From positions 1 to 22,163 of the forward strand of contig CALCNS010000109.1 of assembly GCA_937897315.1 (NCBI GenBank): a DNA stretch of 22,163 nt. The letters are read 5' to 3'. Shown here piece by piece: positions 14,502 to 21,577 of this stretch. The notes beneath the pieces are model-generated. The model was not told the DNA's origin, did no database searches, and was given only the letters and a program-made list of their open reading frames with translations. The stretch is from an uncultured Bacillota bacterium (GTDB lineage Bacteria; Bacillota; JAAYKD01). Within the stretch, counting starts at the first letter, position 1. Every line of letters starts with the position of its first letter. A program made the translations under genes and the position numbers.

Positions 14502-17192
14502 ATGGAGACACAGTTGCATTACGAGCAGTTGCTACGCGACCAACCAGGGTATGTACAACAACTGCTCAAAGGTTTTTTCCATAATACTATGGTAGGGCAA
14601 GCTCTCACGTTGCCTTCGGGCACCCTGTTAGCCAATGATGCGCTATGCCATATTTTGGGGTATCCCGTGGAAGAGCTCGTGAGACATCCATGGAGTTATT
14701 TTGTTGCAGATGAAGATCAAGCGAAAGCCCAAGCCACCTTTGCTCAACTCATGAGTGGTGAAAGGAACAACATAGAAAACGATTTGCACTTGGTCAAAAA
14801 AGATGGCAGTGTGATTTGGGTGGAATTCTACGCATCTGCCCATCGATTAAACCCAGAGGAACCATATCAGATTATGGTTACGATTATCGATAACACCGAG
14901 AAACGGCAAAGAGAAGATGAATTAGAACGGTATCGTAACCTGGTGCAAACCTTCATGGATGCCAGCAGCGACCGCATCTTCTTAAAAGACGATCAATTCC
15001 GTTTTGTTCTGGTGAACCAAACCACTGCAAAGATGAGGGGCTTGCAAAAAAGCGATTATATCAACCATACCGATTTTGATTTGATGCCACACCAAGAAGC
15101 TCAAAATCGGCGCCGAAATGACCAAGAAGTCTTGAAGCACAATCGCCTAATGATTTGGGAAGAATCGGTCGGAGATCAAATCATTGAAACCAGGAAATTC
15201 CCGGTGGTGTTGGAAACCGGCATGACCGGAGTCGGTGGCTTTGGGCGAGACATTACCCAAGAAGTCCAGCAACGAGAAATGATACGAAAAATGTCGGAGG
15301 CAAACCGTATTATTAATCGTTGCATGACCGATGAATTCCACTCGGTGGATGAACAACTGGAATACGCCATTGAGGAAGCAAAACGCTTGACCGACAGCCA
15401 ATTTGGCTTTATCTATTCCTATAACGAAACCAAACAAGAACTGCAGCTACAACAATACACCGACAAAGTCATGGCGTCCTGTATGCTGGGTCCTAAGAAA
15501 TCTTGCTGTTCACTCAACGAAGCCGGCCTATGGGGAGAAGCGGTGCGTCAAAGAAAGACCCTTGTGGTGGACGATTATGCCACCAGCCCATTGAAAAAAG
15601 AGTTACCGCAAGGTCACTTACCCGTGGTCAATTTTATGTCGATACCTCTGTTCGACCGCCAAAAAATCGTTGCCGTGATTGGCTTGGCGAACAAGGCCGG
15701 TGCGTATTCCGAAAGCGATATCTCGGTCATACAAGCCCTCATGAACGGGGTATGGATTGCCATACAAAAGAAAGTCAAAGAAAAAGAAACCGAGGCCTTA
15801 TTGACACGTCTGGAAGCCATGTTCAATCGTCATGGTGCCGTTATGTATTTGTTGGAGGCCGAAACCGGTCGTTTTGTCGATGCCAACCCGGCTTGTTTGG
15901 CTTTTTATGGCTATACGCATGAAGAGATCCTCAAAATGTATATTTACGATATCAATGCCATGGGGAAAACCCTTTCGGACGAATACAGAAAGTATACTAG
16001 GGAGCATAAGCAAGGTCGGTTTATGGCCAAACACAAACTGAAGAGTGGAGAGTTGCGCTCGGTCGATATGTTTAGTTGTAGTATGATTCAGGATGGCAAA
16101 GAACTACTCTTTACCATCTTATTCGATGTCACCGAGCAGGAGATTGCCAATCAGCAGGTGCATTATTTGGCGTATCACGATCATTTAACCGGATTATACA
16201 ACCGTCGCTTCTTTGAAGAGACCTATGCCAATATGTTGGTCAGCGGGAGTCAGTATCCTATAGGCATCCTCATAGGCGACATCAATGGCTTGAAAATGTA
16301 TAACGATACCTACGGTCATCTCAAAGGTGACGAAGCCATGTGCAACCTGATTGCTCGCTTGAAAGAGCATTTGGAACCTCGGCACTTGCTGGCGCGCATT
16401 GGTGGGGACGAGTTTGCCATTGTTATGCCAAAAGCGTCCGAGAGTGAAGTGCGCAGTATGGTCTATCACATGGAAGAAGTTCTCGATGCCGAAAACGATG
16501 GACAGCCCCTCAGTGACTTGGGAATTTCCTTTGGTTACAGCATGCAGCGTCACCCACAGGACCCACTCGACCGGTTGTTCAAAGAAGCCGAGGCCTTTAT
16601 GTATCATCGCAAGTATTTTAGCAGTCGCAGTTTCCGCAGTCGTGCCATACAAGCGATCATGGAAACGCTGTTTTCCAAGAGCGACCGCGAGAGAAAGCAT
16701 TCGGAACGAGTCAGCCACATCAGCGAACGCATAGCCAAAGCCATGAAGTTAGACCCGGATACCGTAGACAAAATCCGCGTGGCGGGGTTGTTGCATGACA
16801 TTGGCAAAATTGGTGTGGACGAAACACTGCTCAACAAACCCGATAAACTAGACCGCGAAGAGTGGGAGATGGTCAAACTCCATAGCTCCAAAGGGGCTAA
16901 TATTTTAAGCAACACCATGGAATTTCATGAAATGGCGCACTGGATTATTGCGCACCACGAACGCGTCGATGGCCAAGGGTATCCGAATCACCTGGCGCAA
17001 GAGCAAATACCATTGGCGTCGCGGATCATTGCGGTGGCCGATGCCTATGAAGCTATGACGACGCCCAAACCCTACCGGGAGGCACTCACCGGTGATGAAG
17101 CGGTAGAAGAGCTTCTGAAAGGTGCTGGGAGTCACTGGGATGCAGGGGTTGTCCATATCTTTGTTCATGAGGTGTATAAAAGCCTCAATTAG
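14502..17192 (+). CDS. PAS-PAS-GAF-PAS-GGDEF-HD-GYP signalling protein, copy 2
   Basis: This encodes 896 residues. The ATG at 14502 is 7 nt after AGGGGGG; an upstream in-frame ATG at 14445 lies within the promoter. The layout is the same as copy 1 and aligns with it almost without gaps: GGDEF falls at 634-638 and HHE at 818-820 in both. Motifs are intact: GDINGLKMYNDTYGH, ARIGGDEF, LHDIGKIG and HHERVDGQGYP. The inhibitory RxxD is replaced by EPRH. The GAF domain (about 275-425) carries Cys327, Cys335 and Cys336, absent from copy 1, so its ligand or redox behaviour may differ. Late in HD-GYP the usual RPYR reads KPYR. It is cytosolic, first gene of a two-gene operon, with a 28-nt gap to copy 3. 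Predicted role: sensory control of cyclic di-GMP level by opposing cyclase and phosphodiesterase domains. Confidence 0.93.
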   Translation: METQLHYEQLLRDQPGYVQQLLKGFFHNTMVGQALTLPSGTLLANDALCHILGYPVEELVRHPWSYFVADEDQAKAQATFAQLMSGERNNIENDLHLVKKDGSVIWVEFYASAHRLNPEEPYQIMVTIIDNTEKRQREDELERYRNLVQTFMDASSDRIFLKDDQFRFVLVNQTTAKMRGLQKSDYINHTDFDLMPHQEAQNRRRNDQEVLKHNRLMIWEESVGDQIIETRKFPVVLETGMTGVGGFGRDITQEVQQREMIRKMSEANRIINRCMTDEFHSVDEQLEYAIEEAKRLTDSQFGFIYSYNETKQELQLQQYTDKVMASCMLGPKKSCCSLNEAGLWGEAVRQRKTLVVDDYATSPLKKELPQGHLPVVNFMSIPLFDRQKIVAVIGLANKAGAYSESDISVIQALMNGVWIAIQKKVKEKETEALLTRLEAMFNRHGAVMYLLEAETGRFVDANPACLAFYGYTHEEILKMYIYDINAMGKTLSDEYRKYTREHKQGRFMAKHKLKSGELRSVDMFSCSMIQDGKELLFTILFDVTEQEIANQQVHYLAYHDHLTGLYNRRFFEETYANMLVSGSQYPIGILIGDINGLKMYNDTYGHLKGDEAMCNLIARLKEHLEPRHLLARIGGDEFAIVMPKASESEVRSMVYHMEEVLDAENDGQPLSDLGISFGYSMQRHPQDPLDRLFKEAEAFMYHRKYFSSRSFRSRAIQAIMETLFSKSDRERKHSERVSHISERIAKAMKLDPDTVDKIRVAGLLHDIGKIGVDETLLNKPDKLDREEWEMVKLHSSKGANILSNTMEFHEMAHWIIAHHERVDGQGYPNHLAQEQIPLASRIIAVADAYEAMTTPKPYREALTGDEAVEELLKGAGSHWDAGVVHIFVHEVYKSLN

Positions 17193-17220
17193 TCAGTTAG
17201 AGGTGGAAAGAAGGTGTAGT

Positions 17221-19554
17221 ATGAGTTTTCAGCAATTCATTCGAGAACATTTGCAAAACAGCGAAACCGGAATTGCCGAAGTGTACCGCGCGTTCTTTGA
17301 AAACTCCATGGTAGGGCAAGTCGTCGTCTTCAAAAACGGCTACATGACGGCCAACAAAGCGTATTGCGACATGTTGGGTTATACCGAAGAGGAATTGTCG
17401 CGGTTGCACTGGACCGAAGTTTGCTATGTGGAGGATATTCCGTATTCACAATGGTGTTCCGACCAGATGACCTTAAAAAAGATGGATTCTGTGCGTGTCA
17501 CCAAACGCTATGTTCGCAAAGATGATAGTGTGTTTTGGGCTGACTTATACACCACACGCTGTGATTACCCTCAGGAGCTCGCACCGTATTTTCTCTCGAC
17601 GATTGTCGATATTCATAGCAGTATGATTGCCAAGCAATCCATGGAGCAACTGCAAAATTTTGTGGTGACGTTTTTGGATGCCAGTCAGGATCTAATTGCC
17701 CTGAAAGATGAAAACCTAAAGTACCTGCTGGTCAACGAAGCCGAAGCCACTTACCATGGACGATTGAAAAGCGATTTTTACGGACGCACCTTCGAGGAGA
17801 TGAATGCAGATACCCATGCCAATGAAACCAAGCGGACGGATGAAGAGGTTTTACGTGAAGGCAAAACTCAAACCTATTTTGCGCAGCGGGACGATCGAGT
17901 CTTTGAAATTCGCAAGTTTCCGGTGAGGTTAGATACCGAAAAAACGGGGTTGGGTGTGTTTTCGCGCGATGTGACCCAGCAGAGGAACCAGCAAGAGTTG
18001 TTACAAAAGATGTCGGAGACCAACCGCATCATTACCGAGTGTGTGATACGACCCTTTGCGAGCGGTGATGAACAGCTGAAGTATGCCTTACAAGAAGCCA
18101 AACGCCTGACGGGGAGTTTGTATGGATACCTTTATTTTTATGATGAAGAACGACAAATGTTTACACCTCGCTTCTGGAGTGACGAAGTGTTTAGAGATTG
18201 CCACTTAGGCAACGGGCAGCGTGGGGAGTATCCGCTTTCCAAAGCCGGTCTTGGTGGTGAAGTGGTTCGTCAACGCAAACCTATCATTGTTCAAGATTAT
18301 GCACGAGCCGAGGTGCCTACCAAAGGGTTACCCGAGGGGCATGTGGCGATTCATAATTACCTGTCGGTGCCACTGTTTGAAAACGACCGTATTGTAGCGG
18401 TGATTGGCCTCGCAAACAAGGAGGGGCGGTATTCCGAATACGATGTGGAAGCGATTTCAGCATTGATGAATGGGGTATGGATGGCGGTTCAAAAAGAAGA
18501 AGCCAATCGCAAGATTCAGCATATGGCGTATCATGATTATTTGACCGGCTTATATAATCGACGCTACTTTGATGAAACCTTTCGTAAGTTGGACGCGAGC
18601 AAAGAATCATTCCCTTTGGGTGTGATTATGGGAGATATGAATGGACTAAAGTTGTACAATGATACCTTTGGACATGCCAAAGGAGATGCGGCAATTGTGG
18701 ATTTGGCACAAAAGATGCGTAAGACACTGCCTGAAGAAATCTTATTGGCCCGCATCGGAGGAGACGAGTTTGCGCTCATTGTAGAACGAACCAATGAGAA
18801 GGAAATGCGAAAGTGGCTGGACGTACTAGAAATGGAGTTGGAGACAGAGAACGAAGAAATGGTGTCTCCCACAGTAAGTATATCGTTTGGGTATGGATTG
18901 CAGCGCGATGCAGCAGATCACTTGGACGAATTACTGCGCGAAGCGGAAGCATATATGTATAATCGCAAATACTTCAGTCGGCGCAGCACGAGAAGCAGTG
19001 CCATACATGTAATCATGGAAGCCCTTTTTGCCAAGAGTGAACGAGAGAAGCACCACTCGGAGCGGGTGGGGGCAATTTGTGAAGCCATAGCTACCGCCAT
19101 GGAATTGGATCGGGAGACGGTGGACAAAATACGGGTTGCAGGCATGTTGCACGATATTGGAAAAATTGGCATTGAAGAAGGAATATTGAATAAGAATGGG
19201 AAGCTTAACGCCATGGAGTGGGAGATGATGAAACTTCACCCGGCCAAAGGCACCAGTATTCTGGATAACACGGTAGAGTTTCAGGGGATAGCCGAGTGGG
19301 TGATGTCGCATCATGAGCGTCCCGATGGCTTGGGATACCCGAAGCGATTGAAAGGGGAAGACATTCCTTTAGCGTCGCGAATCATTGCCATTGCCGATTC
19401 TTACGATGCCATGACCAATGAGCGGCCGTACCGTAAGGCCATGAGTCGTGAGGAAGCGCTCGCCGAATTGCAGCGCTGTGCAGGCAGCCAGTTCGACCCA
19501 CACATTGTGCAAGTCTTTGCCACGTTACTTGCCGCATATACACAAATGAACTGA
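17221..19554 (+). CDS. PAS-PAS-GAF-GGDEF-HD-GYP signalling protein, copy 3 (lacks third PAS)
   Basis: This encodes 777 residues. The ATG at 17221 follows GAAGGTG; the longer reading from 17122 lies inside copy 2 and is rejected. It aligns with copies 1 and 2 through two PAS domains (about 22-135 and 146-255) and GAF (about 275-425), then jumps straight to the GGDEF domain (about 432-590) without the roughly 120-residue third PAS. The join is clean: MAVQKEEANRKIQHMAYHDY at 421-440. GGDEF (513-517), LHDIGKIG (643-650, HD at 644-645) and HHERPDGLGYP (697-707) are intact. The inhibitory RxxD is replaced by PEEI. LNKNG stands where HD-GYP proteins usually have LxKPG. It is cytosolic and co-transcribed with copy 2. 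Predicted role: cyclic di-GMP synthesis and/or breakdown under different input control. Confidence 0.93.
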   Translation: MSFQQFIREHLQNSETGIAEVYRAFFENSMVGQVVVFKNGYMTANKAYCDMLGYTEEELSRLHWTEVCYVEDIPYSQWCSDQMTLKKMDSVRVTKRYVRKDDSVFWADLYTTRCDYPQELAPYFLSTIVDIHSSMIAKQSMEQLQNFVVTFLDASQDLIALKDENLKYLLVNEAEATYHGRLKSDFYGRTFEEMNADTHANETKRTDEEVLREGKTQTYFAQRDDRVFEIRKFPVRLDTEKTGLGVFSRDVTQQRNQQELLQKMSETNRIITECVIRPFASGDEQLKYALQEAKRLTGSLYGYLYFYDEERQMFTPRFWSDEVFRDCHLGNGQRGEYPLSKAGLGGEVVRQRKPIIVQDYARAEVPTKGLPEGHVAIHNYLSVPLFENDRIVAVIGLANKEGRYSEYDVEAISALMNGVWMAVQKEEANRKIQHMAYHDYLTGLYNRRYFDETFRKLDASKESFPLGVIMGDMNGLKLYNDTFGHAKGDAAIVDLAQKMRKTLPEEILLARIGGDEFALIVERTNEKEMRKWLDVLEMELETENEEMVSPTVSISFGYGLQRDAADHLDELLREAEAYMYNRKYFSRRSTRSSAIHVIMEALFAKSEREKHHSERVGAICEAIATAMELDRETVDKIRVAGMLHDIGKIGIEEGILNKNGKLNAMEWEMMKLHPAKGTSILDNTVEFQGIAEWVMSHHERPDGLGYPKRLKGEDIPLASRIIAIADSYDAMTNERPYRKAMSREEALAELQRCAGSQFDPHIVQVFATLLAAYTQMN

Positions 19555-19555
19555 A

Positions 19556-19615
19556 TTTTCAGGGTAGGGGACATCACGCGTTTTCGCAACAAACACGTGT
19601 TCCCTACCCTGAAAA
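19556..19615. repeat. REP-like inverted-repeat element, copy 2
   Basis: Perfect 14-bp arms, TTTTCAGGGTAGGG (19556-19569) and CCCTACCCTGAAAA (19602-19615), enclose a second stem, CACGCGTTT (19575-19583) with AAACACGTG (19591-19599), with one mismatch and the 7-nt loop TCGCAAC. The inner sequence matches that of the element at 11498-11558, but the outer arms are different. It starts 2 nt after the stop codon of copy 3. No T-run follows, so termination is doubtful, though the hairpin could protect the mRNA 3' end. Confidence 0.75.
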
Positions 19616-19621
19616 TCTGTA

Positions 19622-19677
19622 CAACCAATTGGAACAGTCTCGCATTTCGCAGCAAAACGCGCATCCTAATTTGTAAA
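19622..19677. repeat. REP-like element, copy 3 (degenerate)
   Basis: The core AGTCTCGCATTTCGCAGCAA (19636-19655) plus AACGC matches the core of copy 1 with two substitutions (GCATTT for GCGTTT and CAGCA for CAACA). The flanks (ACAACCAATTGGA on the left, TCCTAATTTGTAAAT on the right) are only partly complementary, so this copy appears decayed. It lies directly after copy 2. Confidence 0.6.
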
Positions 19678-19712
19678 TCCGACAATAGAGAAAATAAAAA
19701 TCTACAATTCGG

Positions 19713-19858
19713 TTGCACAAAAAAGTTTTATAAAGAAATTATATGAAAAAGGGAGGAGTCGGCAAATTTTTGGCGAACGTTTACCAAGAAAATTCGATTG
19801 CGAAAATTTGCACAAACGAAGCACGCGAATTTTCGAACGTAAAAAGGAGGAATGACTC
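19713..19858 (+). promoter_or_regulatory. AT-rich promoter region and structured leader of the C26 operon
   Basis: A possible -35 TTGCAC (19713-19718) and -10 AATTAT (19737-19742) lie 18 bp apart; the match is weak. The following leader of about 110 nt can form two interleaved stems: GCAAATTTTTGGC (19762-19774) with GCGAAAATTTGC (19800-19811), and GAAAATTCG (19788-19796) with CGAATTTTC (19826-19834). CGAACGT occurs at both 19774-19780 and 19834-19840. It ends with AAAAAGGAGG, a strong ribosome binding site 8 nt before the TTG start. I do not recognise a known riboswitch class here. Confidence 0.35.
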
Positions 19859-20710
19859 TTGAAACCCTTGATTCTACTCACCGGCGAAGACGAATTTGAT
19901 CCGAAGTCCCACAACCCCTTCCACCTCATCAAGCGCAGTTATGGCAATGCGGTCGCTGCTGCAGGTGGTGTAGCCATTATGGCCTTGGACCCACGTTTGG
20001 TGCAAGAGTATACCGAAATGGCCGATGCTTTGCTACTAACAGGTGGTGTTGACGTTCATCCAGGTCGTTATAACGACATTTTTATGGATTTCGACCCCAA
20101 CAGCGGTTTACCTACCCCCTACGTTAACAGCGTCACCCGTGACTCCATGGATATTTTGCTCTGTCAAGCCTTCCTCAAAGCCGGCAAACCCATTATGGGC
20201 ATTGGTCGAGGTATGCAAGTGATTAATGTCGTTTTTGGAGGAACCCTACATCAGGATATCCCCATCGTTCTACAAGTGGAGCACCCAAAAGGGGTGGCTC
20301 ATCCCATTGCCACCACGGAAGGAAGCCTAATGCAACGGTTACTGGGAGCAAACACCACCGTGAACAGCTACCACCACCAGGCCATTAGAACCGTGGGTAA
20401 AGGTTTGGTCGCCACAGCTACCGCACCGGATGGTATCATCGAAGCCCTCGAGCATGAAACCTTGCCGGTCTTTGGTGTGCAATGGCACCCTGAAACGTTT
20501 GGCACCGATGACGAAGCCCTTCGCGAACGCAACCTAACCGTTGTAGAACCGGTAGTCATCCCCGACCCCGCAGAAGTGGAGCGCCAAGCCCTCGCCACCA
20601 TGGTCAAGAAAGCCATTCCCGGTTGCGAAACCGATGCCAATGTCGTGCTGCCCGTCGGCAACCCCATCTTTGAACACTTCCTGAACCTCGTCACGAAAGG
20701 AGCACAATAA
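19859..20710 (+). CDS. Peptidase C26 / class-I glutamine amidotransferase-like protein lacking the nucleophile
   Basis: This encodes 283 residues from a TTG 8 nt after GGAGG. The fold is that of the gamma-glutamyl-gamma-aminobutyrate hydrolase (PuuD-like, C26) branch: LLLTGGVDVHPGRY (58-71), GKPIMGIGRGMQVINV (109-124), NSYHHQAI (169-176) and GVQWHPE (206-212). The family's catalytic cysteine sits in GxCRGxQ. Here codon 116 is GGT (Gly), so the nucleophile is missing while the His/Glu pair (His210, Glu212) is kept. A stretch of about 45 residues (about 218-265) is inserted between the WHPE motif and the last helix. It is likely a non-catalytic relative, perhaps a binding partner of the next gene product; a sequencing error of one base (T to G) is an alternative. 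The next gene starts 1 nt after its stop. Codons end in C unusually often compared with the giant gene. Confidence 0.85.
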   Translation: MKPLILLTGEDEFDPKSHNPFHLIKRSYGNAVAAAGGVAIMALDPRLVQEYTEMADALLLTGGVDVHPGRYNDIFMDFDPNSGLPTPYVNSVTRDSMDILLCQAFLKAGKPIMGIGRGMQVINVVFGGTLHQDIPIVLQVEHPKGVAHPIATTEGSLMQRLLGANTTVNSYHHQAIRTVGKGLVATATAPDGIIEALEHETLPVFGVQWHPETFGTDDEALRERNLTVVEPVVIPDPAEVERQALATMVKKAIPGCETDANVVLPVGNPIFEHFLNLVTKGAQ

Positions 20711-20711
20711 G

Positions 20712-21410
20712 ATGAAAAAGCCCATCATCCTCATCATGTGGGGCTCCTGCCTCGATAACGCCTTCACCTCTCACGGTATGATGCTCACCAAGGCCTACTC
20801 CGCAGCCATTACCGCCGCTGGTGGCATCCCCATTTTGCCTCTTGTGCAAAGCCAAATCGACGACTATGTGGCTATGGCCGATGGCTTACTCCTCCCCGGT
20901 GCCATGGGATACATTCCACGACCCGAACTCGCCCGCACCCTCGCCTTGGAGCGCTACTCCCGCCAAGCCGACTTTGAATCGGTGCTCTACCAGGCTTTCC
21001 GCAAAACCGGCAAACCCATTTTGGGTATTTGTGCCGGCTGCCAAAAAATCAACTGCGAAGAAGGCGGCAACCTGCAACTCGACTTCCGCAAAACCTTTGG
21101 CCGCGAGCATCATCAAGGCGTTACCCATACCGTGGAAACTCTTCCCGGTAGCTGGATTGCCAATCTCTGGGGCAGTCACTTCGCAATAAACAGCTACCAC
21201 GGCTTTAAAATCGCCAAACTCGGCGACGACCTGCGCATCACCGCCTACTCGGAAGAGGGCATTCCCGAAGTCATTGAGCACGACACTATGCCCATCTATG
21301 GCACCCAGTTCCACCCCGAACGGATGCGCGGAGATTTCCCCAACCCGCCCGAAGGTCCCAACAGCGACCCGCTCTTCCGTTCCTTCATCGAGATGTGTCT
21401 GAAAAAGTAA
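20712..21410 (+). CDS. Peptidase C26 / class-I glutamine amidotransferase-like hydrolase
   Basis: This encodes 232 residues, a homologue of the preceding gene but with the catalytic set present: GICAGCQ (105-111, Cys107 as nucleophile), NSYHGFKI (160-167) and YGTQFHPE (196-203, His201 and Glu203). Family members hydrolyse gamma-glutamyl amides such as gamma-glutamyl-GABA; the substrate here cannot be told. The TGG of TGGVD-type sequences, present in the neighbour, reads LPGAMGYIP (61-69), so the substrate pocket differs. The ribosome binding site (AAAGGAG) lies in the end of the preceding gene, and the gap is 1 nt, so the two are made together and may form a heteromer. It is cytosolic. No terminator is visible after it. 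Confidence 0.88.
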   Translation: MKKPIILIMWGSCLDNAFTSHGMMLTKAYSAAITAAGGIPILPLVQSQIDDYVAMADGLLLPGAMGYIPRPELARTLALERYSRQADFESVLYQAFRKTGKPILGICAGCQKINCEEGGNLQLDFRKTFGREHHQGVTHTVETLPGSWIANLWGSHFAINSYHGFKIAKLGDDLRITAYSEEGIPEVIEHDTMPIYGTQFHPERMRGDFPNPPEGPNSDPLFRSFIEMCLKK

Positions 21411-21470
21411 CCTTTAGCCAAAATTTGGTATCTTAGCAGGATGTCTTTGGGCTGGCTGCGAATTGGAGTG

Positions 21471-21538
21471 CGCTCTAGAGCGTCGTGGCCAAAAACCGCC
21501 CCAAAAGGAGGATCGTTCCCTTGCATACGACAGAATAA
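21471..21538 (+). other. 12-bp palindrome and orphan ribosome binding site with 5-codon ORF
   Basis: In the 167-nt gap after the C26 pair there is a perfect palindrome CGCTCTAGAGCG (21471-21482), then AAAAGGAGG (21503-21511), and 9 nt later a TTG opening a five-codon frame (Leu/Met-His-Thr-Thr-Glu, stop at 21536-21538). The real downstream gene uses a different site 40 nt further on. This may be a leader peptide, a remnant of a lost gene, or chance. Confidence 0.3.
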
Positions 21539-21577
21539 TTCGTTAGAAGCCGAAATAAATCATAAAGGACTGATGGT

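Noticed and set aside
17122..17220. Longer N-terminus for copy 3
   Set aside because: This extension overlaps the end of copy 2 in another frame, lacks a ribosome binding site, and the ATG at 17221 aligns with the starts of copies 1 and 2.
19556..19615. Rho-independent terminator after copy 3
   Set aside because: The hairpin is strong but is followed by TCTGTACAACC rather than a T-run, and its core is shared with elements elsewhere, so it is called a repeat; weak termination is not excluded.
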